Translations under genes and position numbers: made by a program
Shown: one piece after another, positions 1 through 9,503 of the stretch
How the letters are laid out: every line of letters begins with the position of its first letter
Numbering within the stretch: position 1 is the stretch's first letter
From: Verrucomicrobiota bacterium
GTDB taxonomy: Bacteria > Verrucomicrobiota > Verrucomicrobiia > Verrucomicrobiales > Akkermansiaceae
Length of the DNA stretch: 64,000 nucleotides
Assembly (NCBI GenBank): GCA_004294095.1
Contig: RDZR01000027.1
Coordinates: 1-64,000, forward strand
Reading direction: 5' to 3'
Notes under the pieces: model-generated
The model's input: the letters and a program-made list of their open reading frames with translations, nothing else
Databases searched by the model: none
Told to the model about the DNA's origin: nothing

Positions 1-248
1 GCGGGTGAAAATCGAACCCTTCACCACCATCCGACACAAACACCCAGCACCTCGCTCAAAGGTGCCGAGCGAACGCGTCCATTTTCCTTTTTAGGTTTAT
101 TTGATATGCTTGATAAAACCAATCAGTCTGTGCATGGCTTTATGGAATGAATCGATTGCGTTATTACGCAGAACACCCGAAGATGGCGGTTTTTATTCTT
201 CGCTTTTCATTCGATGACATTTTCCAGCCCATTTTTGTGGGTGAAAAA
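1..248. other. Non-coding flank downstream of aspS
   Basis: This stretch follows the aspS stop codon in the direction of transcription. I see no convincing gene. On the minus strand, close to base 1, there is a TTCGATT loop flanked by GTGAA/TTCAC that superficially recalls a tRNA T-arm, but the loop is too long and the conserved C61 is missing. I make no RNA call. Confidence 0.4.
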
Positions 249-2057
249 TCAGGAATCTGAAGAGACGGTTTGCTTGGCTTCTTTGTAGGTGGAGCTGATG
301 TAAACTTCGCGCAGGAGTTTGTGCTCGATGTGGCAAGGACTGGAGGCCATGAGGTCGGCGCCTTTGTTGTTTTTTGGAAATGCGATGACTTCGCGGATGC
401 TATCTTCGCCAGCGATGAGCATGGCGATGCGGTCGAGACCGAGTGCGAGGCCGCCGTGCGGAGGGGCGCCGAAGCGGAAGGCATCGAGCAAGTGGCCAAA
501 CTTGATTTGCTGTTCATGCTCATCGATGCCGAGCGCGCTGAACATTTGGGCTTGCAGATCTTTTTCGTGGATGCGGATTGAGCCGCCGCCGAGTTCGTAG
601 CCATTGAGGACCACATCGTAGGCCACGGCGCGCACGTTGGCAAAATCGCCCGAGGCGAGTTTTTGCAGATCGTCTGGATGAGGACGTGTGAACGGATGAT
701 GGACCGCGACCCAATTTCCGGACTCTTCATCTTGTGCAAGTAACGGAAAATCAACAACCCATAGGAAATTCCACTGATTTTTGTTAAGCGTGAGTTGTAG
801 CATCTCTGCGCATTCCGTGCGGACGCGGCCGAGGATGGTGCTGACGTTTTCGCGGCTGCCAGCGGCAAAAAACACGATATCCCCCTCTTCCAAATTCATC
901 GCTTTGACGACGGCGGATTTTTCCTCGTCCGTGAAAATTTTCCACAGTGGGCTTTTATATTCGCCATTTTCCAACTTGATAAAAGCGAGGTTTTTGACGG
1001 GTAGGCCAGCTTGCACTGCGATCTCATTGAGGCGGTTCATTTGGCCAGTGGTGATGCTTGCAAAGCTTTTGGCATTGATTGCGCGGACAACGCCACCTTG
1101 GTCGAGCACGCTGCGGAAAATTTTAAATTCCGTTTGGGCAAAGCACTGCGCGAGGTCGATAATTTTTAGATCGTAGCGGGTGTCCGGTTTATCTGAGCCA
1201 TAGATGTCCATGGCTTGTTGGTAAGTCATGCGTTCAAACGACTTAGGAATTTCGATGCCGAGCCCGGCTTGAAACATTTCCTGCAATAATCCCTCGACGA
1301 GGCGGATGATGTCTTCTTGGCCGACGAAACTGGCCTCGATATCGATCTGGGTAAATTCCGGTTGGCGATCGGCGCGCAAATCTTCATCGCGGAAGCAGCG
1401 GGCAATTTGGAAATATTTTTCAATTCCGGCCACCATCAGCAGTTGCTTGTATTGCTGTGGTGCTTGCGGCAATGCGTAGAAACGGCCGGGGTTGAGTCTG
1501 GCTGGGACTAGAAAGTCGCGTGCACCTTCTGGCGTTGGGTTGGATAGAATGGGTGTTTCTATTTCATCATAACCCGCATCATTGAGAAAACGGCGGGCAG
1601 CCGAGGTGATTTTGCTGCGCAGGCGGATATTTCGCGTCATGCGTGGCCGGCGCAGATCCAGATAGCGGTATTTCATCCGCAAATCTTCATTGGAAAGCTC
1701 TTTGTCCAATTGAAATGGTAGCACGTCCGCTTTGTTGATGACCACCAATTGATCTGCCACCACTTCGATCTTTCCTGTCGCCAATTTATCGTTCGTTGTA
1801 TCGATTTCTTCCGAGCGCAATCGTGCCTCGACGCGGCCTGAAATTTGCACCACATCCTCCACACGCAGTTTGTGTGATAAATCAGCAGCGTCGTTTGAAA
1901 CTTCCGTTCTAAACACACATTGGGTGACTCCTTCGCGGTCGCGTAAATCGATGAAAATGACTCCGCCCTGATCGCGAGCCGAATTGACCCAACCGATGAG
2001 CGTGACGGCTTGACCGATGTGAGATTCGCGCAGTTCGTTGCAATGATGTGTTCTCAT
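249..2057 (-). CDS. aspS: Aspartyl-tRNA synthetase
   Basis: Charges tRNA-Asp (and tRNA-Asn in organisms with a non-discriminating enzyme) with aspartate in the cytoplasm. The 602-residue length is normal for the bacterial type. An N-terminal OB-fold anticodon domain spans about residues 1-105 (GWVNSARDQGG, FIDLRDREG). The class II catalytic core carries motif 2 around 221-240 (FRDEDLRADRQPEFTQ) and motif 3 near the C terminus (GLALGLDRIAML). The bacterial GAD insertion lies between them. The ATG start gives the usual N terminus. It follows hisS in the same direction after 39 bp, so the two synthetases are probably co-transcribed. No gatCAB genes are in the window, so discrimination between Asp and Asn tRNAs cannot be judged. 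Confidence 0.97.
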   Translation of the reverse strand: MRTHHCNELRESHIGQAVTLIGWVNSARDQGGVIFIDLRDREGVTQCVFRTEVSNDAADLSHKLRVEDVVQISGRVEARLRSEEIDTTNDKLATGKIEVVADQLVVINKADVLPFQLDKELSNEDLRMKYRYLDLRRPRMTRNIRLRSKITSAARRFLNDAGYDEIETPILSNPTPEGARDFLVPARLNPGRFYALPQAPQQYKQLLMVAGIEKYFQIARCFRDEDLRADRQPEFTQIDIEASFVGQEDIIRLVEGLLQEMFQAGLGIEIPKSFERMTYQQAMDIYGSDKPDTRYDLKIIDLAQCFAQTEFKIFRSVLDQGGVVRAINAKSFASITTGQMNRLNEIAVQAGLPVKNLAFIKLENGEYKSPLWKIFTDEEKSAVVKAMNLEEGDIVFFAAGSRENVSTILGRVRTECAEMLQLTLNKNQWNFLWVVDFPLLAQDEESGNWVAVHHPFTRPHPDDLQKLASGDFANVRAVAYDVVLNGYELGGGSIRIHEKDLQAQMFSALGIDEHEQQIKFGHLLDAFRFGAPPHGGLALGLDRIAMLIAGEDSIREVIAFPKNNKGADLMASSPCHIEHKLLREVYISSTYKEAKQTVSSDS

Positions 2058-2096
2058 AAATAAATTATGTTTAGTTACTTATCAAAATTTTTACAT

Positions 2097-3392
2097 TTAA
2101 GCTAGCAATGGACCATCTGGTTCAAGTAAGCGTGCTTTGAGCCACTCCACGGCATCGAGAGCGGATAAATTTTCGGTAGTCCTGGATGCGAGAACTTTGA
2201 GTGAAAGCAGAGGGAATTCATCACCGATGACGAGTGCGAAGCGGGCGCCACAGCGTTCAGCGGCTTGGAATTGCTTGGCGACTTTGGCTGAAGAAAATCC
2301 CATATCGGCAGCAATTCCCGCTTGGCGGAGATCGGTGAGCAGGCGGAGAGCCTCGGTGCGTTTGGCATCATCGGCCACGACGAGGTAGAGATCGCAAGCA
2401 GCGGAGTTGCGCATGAGCCATGCTTTCATAAGAATGGCGGCGTGCGGTGTTTCTTCGATCAGGTTGCGGATGACGTAATCGCCCATGGCAAAGCCGGTTG
2501 CGGGCAGATCCACTGCCCCGTCGGAAATTGTGTGAATGAGTGTGTCGTAGCGACCCCCACCGGCGACGGCGCGCATGGACTTTTTGCGATCGAAGACCTC
2601 AAAAACGATTCCGGTGTAATAAGCAAGCCCGCGGACGATCGAGAGATCGAGTTCAAAGCAGCCATCGTAACCCCGCGCTGAGAGGTCTTGAGCAATCGCA
2701 CGGTAAGCAGTTGAGGCGTGCTCATGGTCTGCCATGAAGGCCCGGACTTGATCTGGAGTGAGGGAAAAAACCGCCAATTTTTTGGTTAAATTTTCCGGAG
2801 TATCGCGGTCAATTTTATCCACAATCGATAAAAACTCCGCGGTCGATTCATCTGGGATGTCATGTTTTTTTGCAAAATCGAGCCATGCCATGCGGTCTGA
2901 AATGCGCACTTGGAAGTCCTCTTTTTCAAAACCAAATGACAGCATCGTTTCAATGGCCAATGAGATCAATTCCGCATCGGCGGCGATGCCCGCTTCGCCG
3001 AGGATATCGACGTTGAATTGATGGAATTCACGTCCCCTGCCCTTTTGCGGTTTTTCATAGCGGAAACATGCGCCGACCTCGAACCACTTGAGCGGTTTGG
3101 GAAAATTCCGTTGATGCTGTGCCACTAGGCGCGCGAGTGAGGCAGTCACTTCCGGACGCAGCGTCACGTCGCGGCCGCCTTGGTCCTCGAAGCGAAATAG
3201 CTGGGACGAAAGCTCGCCGCCGGATTTTTTCAAATAAAGCCCCGTATCTTCCAGCACGGGAGTTTCATACTCAATGAACCCGAAGCGCCGGGCCACACCG
3301 CGCCAAACCTCGAATAAATAGTTGCGGACTGCGCATTCATCGGGCGTGAAATCGCGGAATCCTGGGAGTGCTTGATATGGAAGTCCTGCCAT
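2097..3392 (-). CDS. hisS: Histidyl-tRNA synthetase
   Basis: Attaches histidine to tRNA-His. The 431 residues are the typical length. The class II core shows motif 2 around 104-132 (FEVGACFRYEKPQKGRGREF) and the histidine-specific RGLAYYTG motif at 254-261, followed by AGGGRYD at 277-283. The C-terminal ~90 residues form the anticodon-binding domain (LYLVVADD onward). It sits just upstream of aspS on the same strand. The divergent region between 3393 and 3529 should hold its promoter and that of the GAF gene. Confidence 0.97.
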   Translation of the reverse strand: MAGLPYQALPGFRDFTPDECAVRNYLFEVWRGVARRFGFIEYETPVLEDTGLYLKKSGGELSSQLFRFEDQGGRDVTLRPEVTASLARLVAQHQRNFPKPLKWFEVGACFRYEKPQKGRGREFHQFNVDILGEAGIAADAELISLAIETMLSFGFEKEDFQVRISDRMAWLDFAKKHDIPDESTAEFLSIVDKIDRDTPENLTKKLAVFSLTPDQVRAFMADHEHASTAYRAIAQDLSARGYDGCFELDLSIVRGLAYYTGIVFEVFDRKKSMRAVAGGGRYDTLIHTISDGAVDLPATGFAMGDYVIRNLIEETPHAAILMKAWLMRNSAACDLYLVVADDAKRTEALRLLTDLRQAGIAADMGFSSAKVAKQFQAAERCGARFALVIGDEFPLLSLKVLASRTTENLSALDAVEWLKARLLEPDGPLLA

Positions 3393-3529
3393 GGCGGGCG
3401 GCGAGGATGCATGTGTTTAGTGGCAATTCAAGATTCTATTCACGCCCGAGCCGAGAATTCTCATTCTTGCGAAAAATTGGGCCCCATTTTCCTGCTTGGC
3501 GGCATTGATGGAGGAAATAACATCGTCTC

Positions 3530-3958
3530 ATGAATTCTTCATCAGCAGCCTCGGATTATCTGGCGGAGATCCTAACAGCTTTCGATTGCCAAACCGGCAC
3601 CATCCACTTTGGCCCCGATGAAAATGAGCTCCTTCATCTGGCGGCCCAGCACGGGATTCCTGATTTTTTGTTAGAAAAAATTTCCACCATTCCGTTAGGT
3701 AAAGGCATCGCTGGTGCGGCCGCGGCCACACGAAAGCCGGTTGAGCATTGCAATCTCCAAGAAAATCTCGGCGCAGTTGCCCAACCCGCAGCGCGTGAAA
3801 CCGGAGTGGCTGGCTCGCTGGCGGTGCCTATTTTTTCGTTAAATGGAAGCCAAGTCATCGGAACATTAGGCATCGGCAAGCATGTGCCCTACGCATTTTC
3901 GCACACAGAAAAACAAAGCCTCGCCGAGTGGGCGCAGCGGATTGCGGAGATCGTCTGA
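3530..3958 (+). CDS. GAF domain protein
   Basis: A stand-alone GAF domain of 142 residues. The pattern DCQTGTIHF, then a hydrophobic core, PLGKGIAGAAAATRKPVEHCNL, and SLAVPIFSLNGSQVIGTLGIG, is the usual GAF order, with no output domain attached. Such proteins often bind small molecules or sense redox or light as partners of other regulators. Which ligand is used cannot be read here. The ATG at 3530 gives the full domain. It is transcribed divergently from hisS and convergent with the glycosyltransferase at 4064. Confidence 0.8.
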   Translation: MNSSSAASDYLAEILTAFDCQTGTIHFGPDENELLHLAAQHGIPDFLLEKISTIPLGKGIAGAAAATRKPVEHCNLQENLGAVAQPAARETGVAGSLAVPIFSLNGSQVIGTLGIGKHVPYAFSHTEKQSLAEWAQRIAEIV

Positions 3959-4063
3959 GGCCAATAGGACACCGCATTTTTCTTGGGCGATGATGGGCTT
4001 GGCAGATGGAATCCGCCGCCACGACGAGTTTGCGGAAAATTTGCAAATCTGTCTCAATTTCGC

Positions 4064-5518
4064 TCATTGTTGAGTGATTATTGCCGAGTCAGATGCGATC
4101 AGACCGGCATTTCCAACAAGGATAAAGTCGCCCGATTGATCCAATCCCGTCCATCCAAGCGGCGCATACTCACGCTCAAAAATGGCCGATCTAACGATGC
4201 CAAAGGCCGGACGTTTTTTGAACACTTCGGCGCATTGTTCTCCATCAGCCACGACGCGGGCCTGCTGCTTTGCATTCATAGGAAGCACGATATCGGCTTC
4301 TCCCTCGGAGATGTGGATGAGTTTTTGCAAATAAAACACCACTCCCTGCGCGCGCACTCTATCGGCAAAGATGACTGCGCTGTTTGCATTAGGTTGTTTT
4401 TGAATCGTATGGATCAGCGACCTCACATCAGCCTGCTGGAGTAAAAGTGAATTACCCCAAAGCATGACTCCGGCGAGAACGATTGAAAAAACGAGAAACG
4501 GCACCGCCACTCGACATACCTTGCGGACATCGGTGAAGCGCGAGCTGATTGCGATGGCAAATGCCGGCATCAACGGCAGCACGTAAGTGAGCAGCTTCGA
4601 TCCGCTCAAGCTCAAGATGATCAATGGCAAGATGGTCCACCCTAACAGCAGTCCTTGAGATGAAGTAACCCGCTTGGCACGAATCCGAGACCACGCCTGA
4701 CGGACGAGGCCAGGAATCAAAAACGTCCAAGGAAGCAGCCCGGCGATGAGGACTGGAGCGAAAAACCAAAAGGGCTTCGAGCGCCCGTGTTCATTAGTAG
4801 CAAAACGATCTAACAATTCAGACTGCCAGAAGTAATCAAAGAGTGTTGGATTCAAGACGGACAGCACAATGAACCACGACAGCCCGATGAGCAGCGTCAC
4901 CAACATTCCCCGCACCCATGGGAAGCGCACCTGCGGCAAGCTCCGGTCTCTTGTTAGATAACTTCCCAGCGCAGCACTGAGTGGAACTACCAGCGCCATC
5001 GGCCCTTTCGTTAGGAAGCCCAAGCCCATCATGATGAAGAATAACCAGCGCCGTTCATCAACCAGCGCGGCGATGGCAGCGGTGATAAAAAAAGTCATCA
5101 ACATGTCCGGAGTGAGCACTCGGGCGAGGAGGAAAAACATGAAAGTTGAAACCAGCACGATCGCGGCGATGCGTGCCCGATTCTCATTCCAAAGGCGCCG
5201 CGTGATGGCCATGGTGAGTAGCAAAACCCCACAAGCGGCAAGAGCGGATGGCATCCGAGCAGCCCATTCGTTGTAACCTAACAACTTCATGGAGGCCGCA
5301 GTGAACCAGTAGATCAGCGGTGGCTTTTGCACATGCTCGATGCCATTGAGATGCGGCACCAGCCAACTGCCGCCAGCCGCCATTTCCCACCCCACCGCCG
5401 CATAACGGCCCTCGTCCGGCTCGTTCAATCCACGGGTTCCCAAGAAAATGAAAAACACCGGAATGAGCAGCCACAGCCCGCGCCAAGCCAGAAGATTGCT
5501 TGCAGAAAATTTATTCAT
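4064..5518 (-). CDS. GT39/ArnT-like membrane glycosyltransferase
   Basis: An integral membrane glycosyltransferase of the PMT/ArnT type that would transfer a sugar from a polyprenyl-phosphate donor on the outer face of the inner membrane. The N terminus has one hydrophobic helix followed by GLNEPDEGRYAAVGWEM, the acidic first-loop motif of the family, then VQKPPLIYW and roughly ten further membrane segments. I prefer the ATG at 5518 (MNKFS) to the in-frame ATG at 5530 because it leaves the spacing after the preceding gene. About 484 residues. The immediately upstream gene is a GT2 enzyme that could make the polyprenyl-phosphate sugar, as ArnC does for ArnT. The acceptor is unknown. Confidence 0.85.
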   Translation of the reverse strand: MNKFSASNLLAWRGLWLLIPVFFIFLGTRGLNEPDEGRYAAVGWEMAAGGSWLVPHLNGIEHVQKPPLIYWFTAASMKLLGYNEWAARMPSALAACGVLLLTMAITRRLWNENRARIAAIVLVSTFMFFLLARVLTPDMLMTFFITAAIAALVDERRWLFFIMMGLGFLTKGPMALVVPLSAALGSYLTRDRSLPQVRFPWVRGMLVTLLIGLSWFIVLSVLNPTLFDYFWQSELLDRFATNEHGRSKPFWFFAPVLIAGLLPWTFLIPGLVRQAWSRIRAKRVTSSQGLLLGWTILPLIILSLSGSKLLTYVLPLMPAFAIAISSRFTDVRKVCRVAVPFLVFSIVLAGVMLWGNSLLLQQADVRSLIHTIQKQPNANSAVIFADRVRAQGVVFYLQKLIHISEGEADIVLPMNAKQQARVVADGEQCAEVFKKRPAFGIVRSAIFEREYAPLGWTGLDQSGDFILVGNAGLIASDSAIITQQ

Positions 5519-5552
5519 GACGTGTCTCAATGGAGATCCGTCTGCAGCCGAA

Positions 5553-6338
5553 CTACCACACGCCGATCATGTCGAGCGCGGGCCTCCAGAGCATCGCCAT
5601 CAGCCCATATTTAGAAATTCCCGCCGTCCGTTTCCGATGTGGCACAGACATTTCCACCACCTTGAAGCCTGCGCCTACTGCAAGTGCCGGCATAAAAGAA
5701 TAGAGCGTGCGCAAAGGAATGAAGGCACCTAACACTTCGCGGCGCATGACCTTCAGAGCGCAGCCGGAGTCGCTCACACCGTCATTAAGGAAAATTTGCC
5801 TAACTCGATTTGCCGTTCGAGACATCGTTTTCCTGAGCAATGAATCCTTACGCTTAGCACGCACTCCAGCCACCATGTCTGCATTCGCAGCATTCAAATG
5901 GGAAATCATCGCATGCAGCACAGACGCATCATTTTGCCCGTCGCCATCGAGCACTGCTATCAGCTCGCCATTGGCTTTTTGAAACGCCGTCCAGAGTGCA
6001 GCTGCCTGCCCGCGGTTTTTCACATGGCTTAGCAAACAAAGCTGCGGCCAAGACTGCGCTACTTGCCGGAGTATCAGCATCGTATCATCCGCACTTCCAT
6101 CGTCCACAGCCAATACTTCATAGGTTAGATTCAAGCCATCGAGTGCTAACCTCAGCTCGCTAAGCACACTCAAAACGTTCTCACCTTCGTTGTAAAATGG
6201 CACGATCGCAGATAAGATAATGCGTCTTTTAGATTGGGGTTTGTTCTCTTTATAATCATCGAAGCGTGATTCGGCGATTGTGCTGGATCGAACGGCGGAC
6301 CTTAGAGGAAACGACTTTAGCTGGATCATCGATAACAT
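5553..6338 (-). CDS. GT2 family (polyprenyl-phosphate sugar) glycosyltransferase
   Basis: A GT-A fold transferase of the dolichyl-phosphate-mannose-synthase/ArnC group. Visible motifs are VPFYNEGENV, VDDGSADDT and DGDGQND (metal and nucleotide binding), then a late HRKRTAGISKYG motif. It ends directly after that motif (DMIGVW) without the two C-terminal membrane helices of ArnC, so it resembles the short soluble form. The open frame extends upstream to a TTG at 6395, but the first ATG is at 6338 and I use it. The start is uncertain because no clear ribosome binding site is seen. It is the first gene of a two-gene unit with the GT39 enzyme, about 34 bp apart, suggesting donor synthesis followed by transfer. 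Confidence 0.83.
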   Translation of the reverse strand: MLSMIQLKSFPLRSAVRSSTIAESRFDDYKENKPQSKRRIILSAIVPFYNEGENVLSVLSELRLALDGLNLTYEVLAVDDGSADDTMLILRQVAQSWPQLCLLSHVKNRGQAAALWTAFQKANGELIAVLDGDGQNDASVLHAMISHLNAANADMVAGVRAKRKDSLLRKTMSRTANRVRQIFLNDGVSDSGCALKVMRREVLGAFIPLRTLYSFMPALAVGAGFKVVEMSVPHRKRTAGISKYGLMAMLWRPALDMIGVW

Positions 6339-6599
6339 CCATGGCTTAGCAGGCCAAACATGAGAGCCTGATGAGAAGGGCGCGAATTCAGCCAATTTTT
6401 CTCATGCCGTAAAATTACTGTCCTCTAACAACGCAAATTCTTAGGCACGTTTCTTCGCAGTTGTTAGTTACACTCATCGAGGAAAAAGCCATTCTAACTG
6501 GGATGGTGTTTTGGAGGGTTTGACAAATCAGATCGTTGAGAATTCACAATTCTGACTTGAGATGATTGACCTTGAGGCAGTTCATTCTAAGCTATCGTC

Positions 6600-7067
6600 A
6601 TGAACGCGGTCGAATCAGCTACGCAGATCTTGGACACTTTACTCGGCCATTTACACATTGCAGCCACCATCGATGTTGAGGAAACTAAGGACGGCCCATG
6701 CCTGCAAGTGCACACCGATGATTTCAAAACATTGGTTGGCAAAAATGGAGATCGCCTCGACGATTTGCAGTATTTGGTCAACCGCATCTTACGGCGTAAA
6801 ATAGAGAATGCTCCCCGGATTAGAATCGATTGCGCCCATTACCGGACGATGCAGGAAGATGAATTGCAACGTGAAATCACGTCGGTGGCTGAGCGTGTCA
6901 AAGCCACTGGCAATCCTTACGAGCTTAGGCCACTTAATGCCTATTATCGAAGATTGGTTCATAATATCCTCGCCGAGGATCCGGAGATTCATTCAACCTC
7001 ACCAAGCGGAGATGATCGCTTGAAGCGCATCACCATTTCATCCAAAAAACCATCAGCTGCTTCATGA
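6600..7067 (+). CDS. khpB: KhpB/Jag-like KH-R3H RNA-binding protein
   Basis: A 155-residue RNA-binding protein. A KH-type domain occupies about residues 35-80 (VGKNGDRLDDLQYLVNRIL replaces the GXXG loop region), followed by an R3H domain at about 85-148 (RPLNAYYRRLVHNIL, then DDRLKRITI). In Firmicutes this pair of domains is KhpB/Jag (SpoIIIJ-associated), which there also has an N-terminal Jag_N domain. That domain is absent here. Usual neighbours yidC and rpmH are also absent. It starts an operon: its stop overlaps the next gene in ATGA. The ~200 bp upstream contains a TTGACA at 6520-6525 but no good -10 at the right distance. Confidence 0.86.
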   Translation: MNAVESATQILDTLLGHLHIAATIDVEETKDGPCLQVHTDDFKTLVGKNGDRLDDLQYLVNRILRRKIENAPRIRIDCAHYRTMQEDELQREITSVAERVKATGNPYELRPLNAYYRRLVHNILAEDPEIHSTSPSGDDRLKRITISSKKPSAAS

Positions 7068-7537
7068 AACGATACCTCTTTGATTGCGGATTTCGCGATA
7101 CCACCGCATCGCTCGGAGTGTTTGCATTGCGGGTGATGATTGGTTTGATGATGTTAGTCGGACACGGCATTCCAAAAATCCAGGGATTTAGCCAAATGAA
7201 AGATCACTTCCCTGTTCCAAATTTTTTCGCACTCAGTTGGATGTCACCTCAAGTCGCACTCGTTGGCTGCATTATCGGTGAAGTGGTCGCTGCGAGTATG
7301 ATTGTGTTAGGAATCATGACGCGGCCTGCTGCATTTCTGTTAGGTTTTACGATGGTTGTCGCGGCCTTTGATGTGATGGGCCAGGCGCCGTGGTTCGTAA
7401 GTCCGCCAAAGGTCTTCATGGCGAAGGAGCTAGCTTTGCTTTATCTGATTCCCACCATCGCAATTATTTTTTCTGGAGCGGGTGCCTATTCGTTAGATGC
7501 GGCGCTTTATCGTGATCCAAAACGCCGCCGCTGGTGA
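7064..7537 (+). CDS. DoxX family membrane protein
   Basis: A 157-residue inner-membrane protein with four predicted membrane helices and the DoxX signature near the N terminus (RVMIGLMMLVGHGIPKIQGF). Family members have been linked to redox functions such as quinone or thiol oxidation, but most are uncharacterised. Its start overlaps the khpB stop (ATGA), so translation is coupled. Its stop overlaps a GTG in front of the thioesterase gene. Nothing in the sequence identifies a substrate. Confidence 0.82.
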   Translation: MKRYLFDCGFRDTTASLGVFALRVMIGLMMLVGHGIPKIQGFSQMKDHFPVPNFFALSWMSPQVALVGCIIGEVVAASMIVLGIMTRPAAFLLGFTMVVAAFDVMGQAPWFVSPPKVFMAKELALLYLIPTIAIIFSGAGAYSLDAALYRDPKRRRW

Positions 7538-7548
7538 TTGATGAAGCC

Positions 7549-7920
7549 ATGGAAACGCACCGCCTCGTTCTGCCGGAAGATTTGAGTCACTACGGATTTT
7601 TGTTTGGCGGCCGTCTGTTAGCATGGGTGGATGAAGCGTCATGGATTGCGGCGAGTCTTGATTTCCCGCACTGCAAGTTTGTGACGATTGCGATGGATCG
7701 AGTGGAATTTCACCACAGCGTAAGAGACGGATCGATTTTGAAAATCAAGTGCAGACAAGTGCGCACCGGCACTACCAGCGTGACATACGCCGTCGATGTC
7801 ACCCAACATGGAGGCAAAGCTCCTCTGCTGTTAGATCCAATTTTTTCAACCCATATTACCTTCGTCAATGTCGATGATCATGGGGCGAAACAACCGATTC
7901 CGTTAGAGATTAAATCATGA
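7549..7920 (+). CDS. Acyl-CoA thioesterase, YciA/BACH-type hotdog
   Basis: A hotdog-fold thioesterase that hydrolyses acyl-CoA to free acid and CoA. The characteristic YciA start is present: RLVLPEDLSHYGFLFGGRLLAWVDEA, with the catalytic Asp in WVDEA, and later VEFHHSVRDGSIL. Two starts are possible. The GTG at 7534 overlaps the doxX stop. The ATG at 7549 (METHRL) matches the usual family N terminus, so I use it (123 residues). Its stop overlaps the ATG of the following flavoprotein in ATGA. Confidence 0.86.
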   Translation: METHRLVLPEDLSHYGFLFGGRLLAWVDEASWIAASLDFPHCKFVTIAMDRVEFHHSVRDGSILKIKCRQVRTGTTSVTYAVDVTQHGGKAPLLLDPIFSTHITFVNVDDHGAKQPIPLEIKS

Positions 7921-9503
7921 AATCTTGGATAGAAACGGTCGATCTTATTCTCCCGTTAGAAAAGTCTGAGCAGGTTGATGCACAAATTACGGCTGCAGCG
8001 AGCAAGCTTGGCATCGAGGAAAAACGCATCGGCGGAGTGACACTGCGCAAGCACTCGATCGATGCGCGGCAGCGTGCGATCAAGGTGCAGCTTAGGCTTG
8101 ATGTGGCGATTGATGGGCCGATGCCAGCGGACGCGCGTCCGAGCTGGACAGCTCCCCCGCTCTCTTCGGATGCGCGGCGTGTTCTTATCATTGGCAGCGG
8201 TCCTGCTGGATTATTTGCTGCGCTGCGTTGTTTGGAAAACGGCCACCGCCCGATTGTGTTAGAGCGAGGCAAAGATGCGAGTGCGCGGCGTTTTGATTTG
8301 GCTCCGATTTTGCGCGAAGGCCGCGTGATTGAAGAATCTAACTACTGTTTTGGCGAAGGTGGCGCAGGCACTTTTTCTGATGGAAAACTTTACACGCGTG
8401 CCACCAAGCGAGGTCCAGTGGCCACGATCTATCAGATATTAGTCGCTCATGGTGCTCCCGAGCAAATTCTGGTAGATGCCCATCCTCACATTGGATCTAA
8501 CTTACTTCCCAATGTGGTCAAAGCCATGCGCCAATCGATCATCGATGCAGGTGGCGAAGTGCATTTCCAAACCAAGGTGACGGATTTACTGGTGCGCAAT
8601 CAACGCATTTATGGAGTGATGACTTCAAACCAAGAAGAATGGTTAGGCGATGCCGTCATTCTCGCTACTGGGCATTCTGCGAGAGACATCTATCAGCTTC
8701 TAACACGTCATCACATCGCACTCGAAGCCAAGCCATTTGCGATCGGCTTTCGCATCGAACATCCTCAATCGATGGTCGATCAAATTCAGTATCACCTGCG
8801 CCGTGATCAAGCGCGCCCGAGTATGCTGCCAGCGGCGAGTTACCGTCTAGCCACGAAAATTCGCGACCGAGGCGTGCATTCATTTTGCATGTGTCCGGGT
8901 GGTTGGATCGTTCCCGCAGCCACAGAAAACGACGAGGTGGTGGTCAACGGCATGAGTTTATCGCGGCGCGATTCCCCCTTTGCAAATTCTGGAATGGTGT
9001 GCACCGTCGAGCCGGAAGACGTGCATCCATGGCACAAAGAACATGGCATTCTAGCAGGAATTGCCTTTCAGAAAAACTACGAACAAGCGGCAAAACTAGC
9101 CGGCGGCGGCGGGCAAGTTGCTCCTGCCCAGCGCGCGATTGATTTTCTAACAGGAAAAATTTCTCACGATTTGCCTGCTACCAGTTATTTTCCGGGCGTG
9201 CATTCTGCGCCATTGCATGAAATACTGCCCGCATGGATGACCTCGCGCATGCGGCAAGGCCTTGAGCTCTTCGGACGGCAGATGCGCGGCTACCTCTCCA
9301 GCGATGCATTGCTGGTGGGCTTCGAAACTCGCACCAGCTCGCCAGTGAGAATTCCCCGCCGCGACGAAACATTAGAGCACCCAGAAATCGCCGGACTATT
9401 CCCCTGCGGAGAAGGTGCAGGCTATGCCGGTGGCATCGTCAGCGCCGCACTCGATGGCATGCGCATCGCTGATGCTGTGGCCTCGGTTTCAAAAAATTCG
9501 TAA
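7917..9503 (+). CDS. FAD-dependent dehydrogenase (COG2509 type)
   Basis: A 528-residue flavoprotein of the large uncharacterised NAD(P)/FAD dehydrogenase group. A short N-terminal ferredoxin-like domain of about 85 residues comes first. A dinucleotide-binding GSGPAG lies at 93-98, followed by LERGKDASARRFD and FGEGGAGTFSDGKLYTR, the signature segment of this group. The C terminus holds the second FAD motif (FPCGEGAGYAGGI). The substrate is not known for the family. It is the last gene of the four-gene khpB operon and is translationally coupled to the thioesterase. Confidence 0.88.
   Translation: MKSWIETVDLILPLEKSEQVDAQITAAASKLGIEEKRIGGVTLRKHSIDARQRAIKVQLRLDVAIDGPMPADARPSWTAPPLSSDARRVLIIGSGPAGLFAALRCLENGHRPIVLERGKDASARRFDLAPILREGRVIEESNYCFGEGGAGTFSDGKLYTRATKRGPVATIYQILVAHGAPEQILVDAHPHIGSNLLPNVVKAMRQSIIDAGGEVHFQTKVTDLLVRNQRIYGVMTSNQEEWLGDAVILATGHSARDIYQLLTRHHIALEAKPFAIGFRIEHPQSMVDQIQYHLRRDQARPSMLPAASYRLATKIRDRGVHSFCMCPGGWIVPAATENDEVVVNGMSLSRRDSPFANSGMVCTVEPEDVHPWHKEHGILAGIAFQKNYEQAAKLAGGGGQVAPAQRAIDFLTGKISHDLPATSYFPGVHSAPLHEILPAWMTSRMRQGLELFGRQMRGYLSSDALLVGFETRTSSPVRIPRRDETLEHPEIAGLFPCGEGAGYAGGIVSAALDGMRIADAVASVSKNS

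Noticed and set aside
1..95. A possible tRNA or small RNA on the minus strand at the left edge
   Set aside because: The T-arm-like loop is ten bases rather than seven and lacks the conserved C; no acceptor or anticodon arm was found.
6520..6548. TTGACA box upstream of khpB
   Set aside because: No -10 hexamer close to TATAAT at 16-18 bases spacing.
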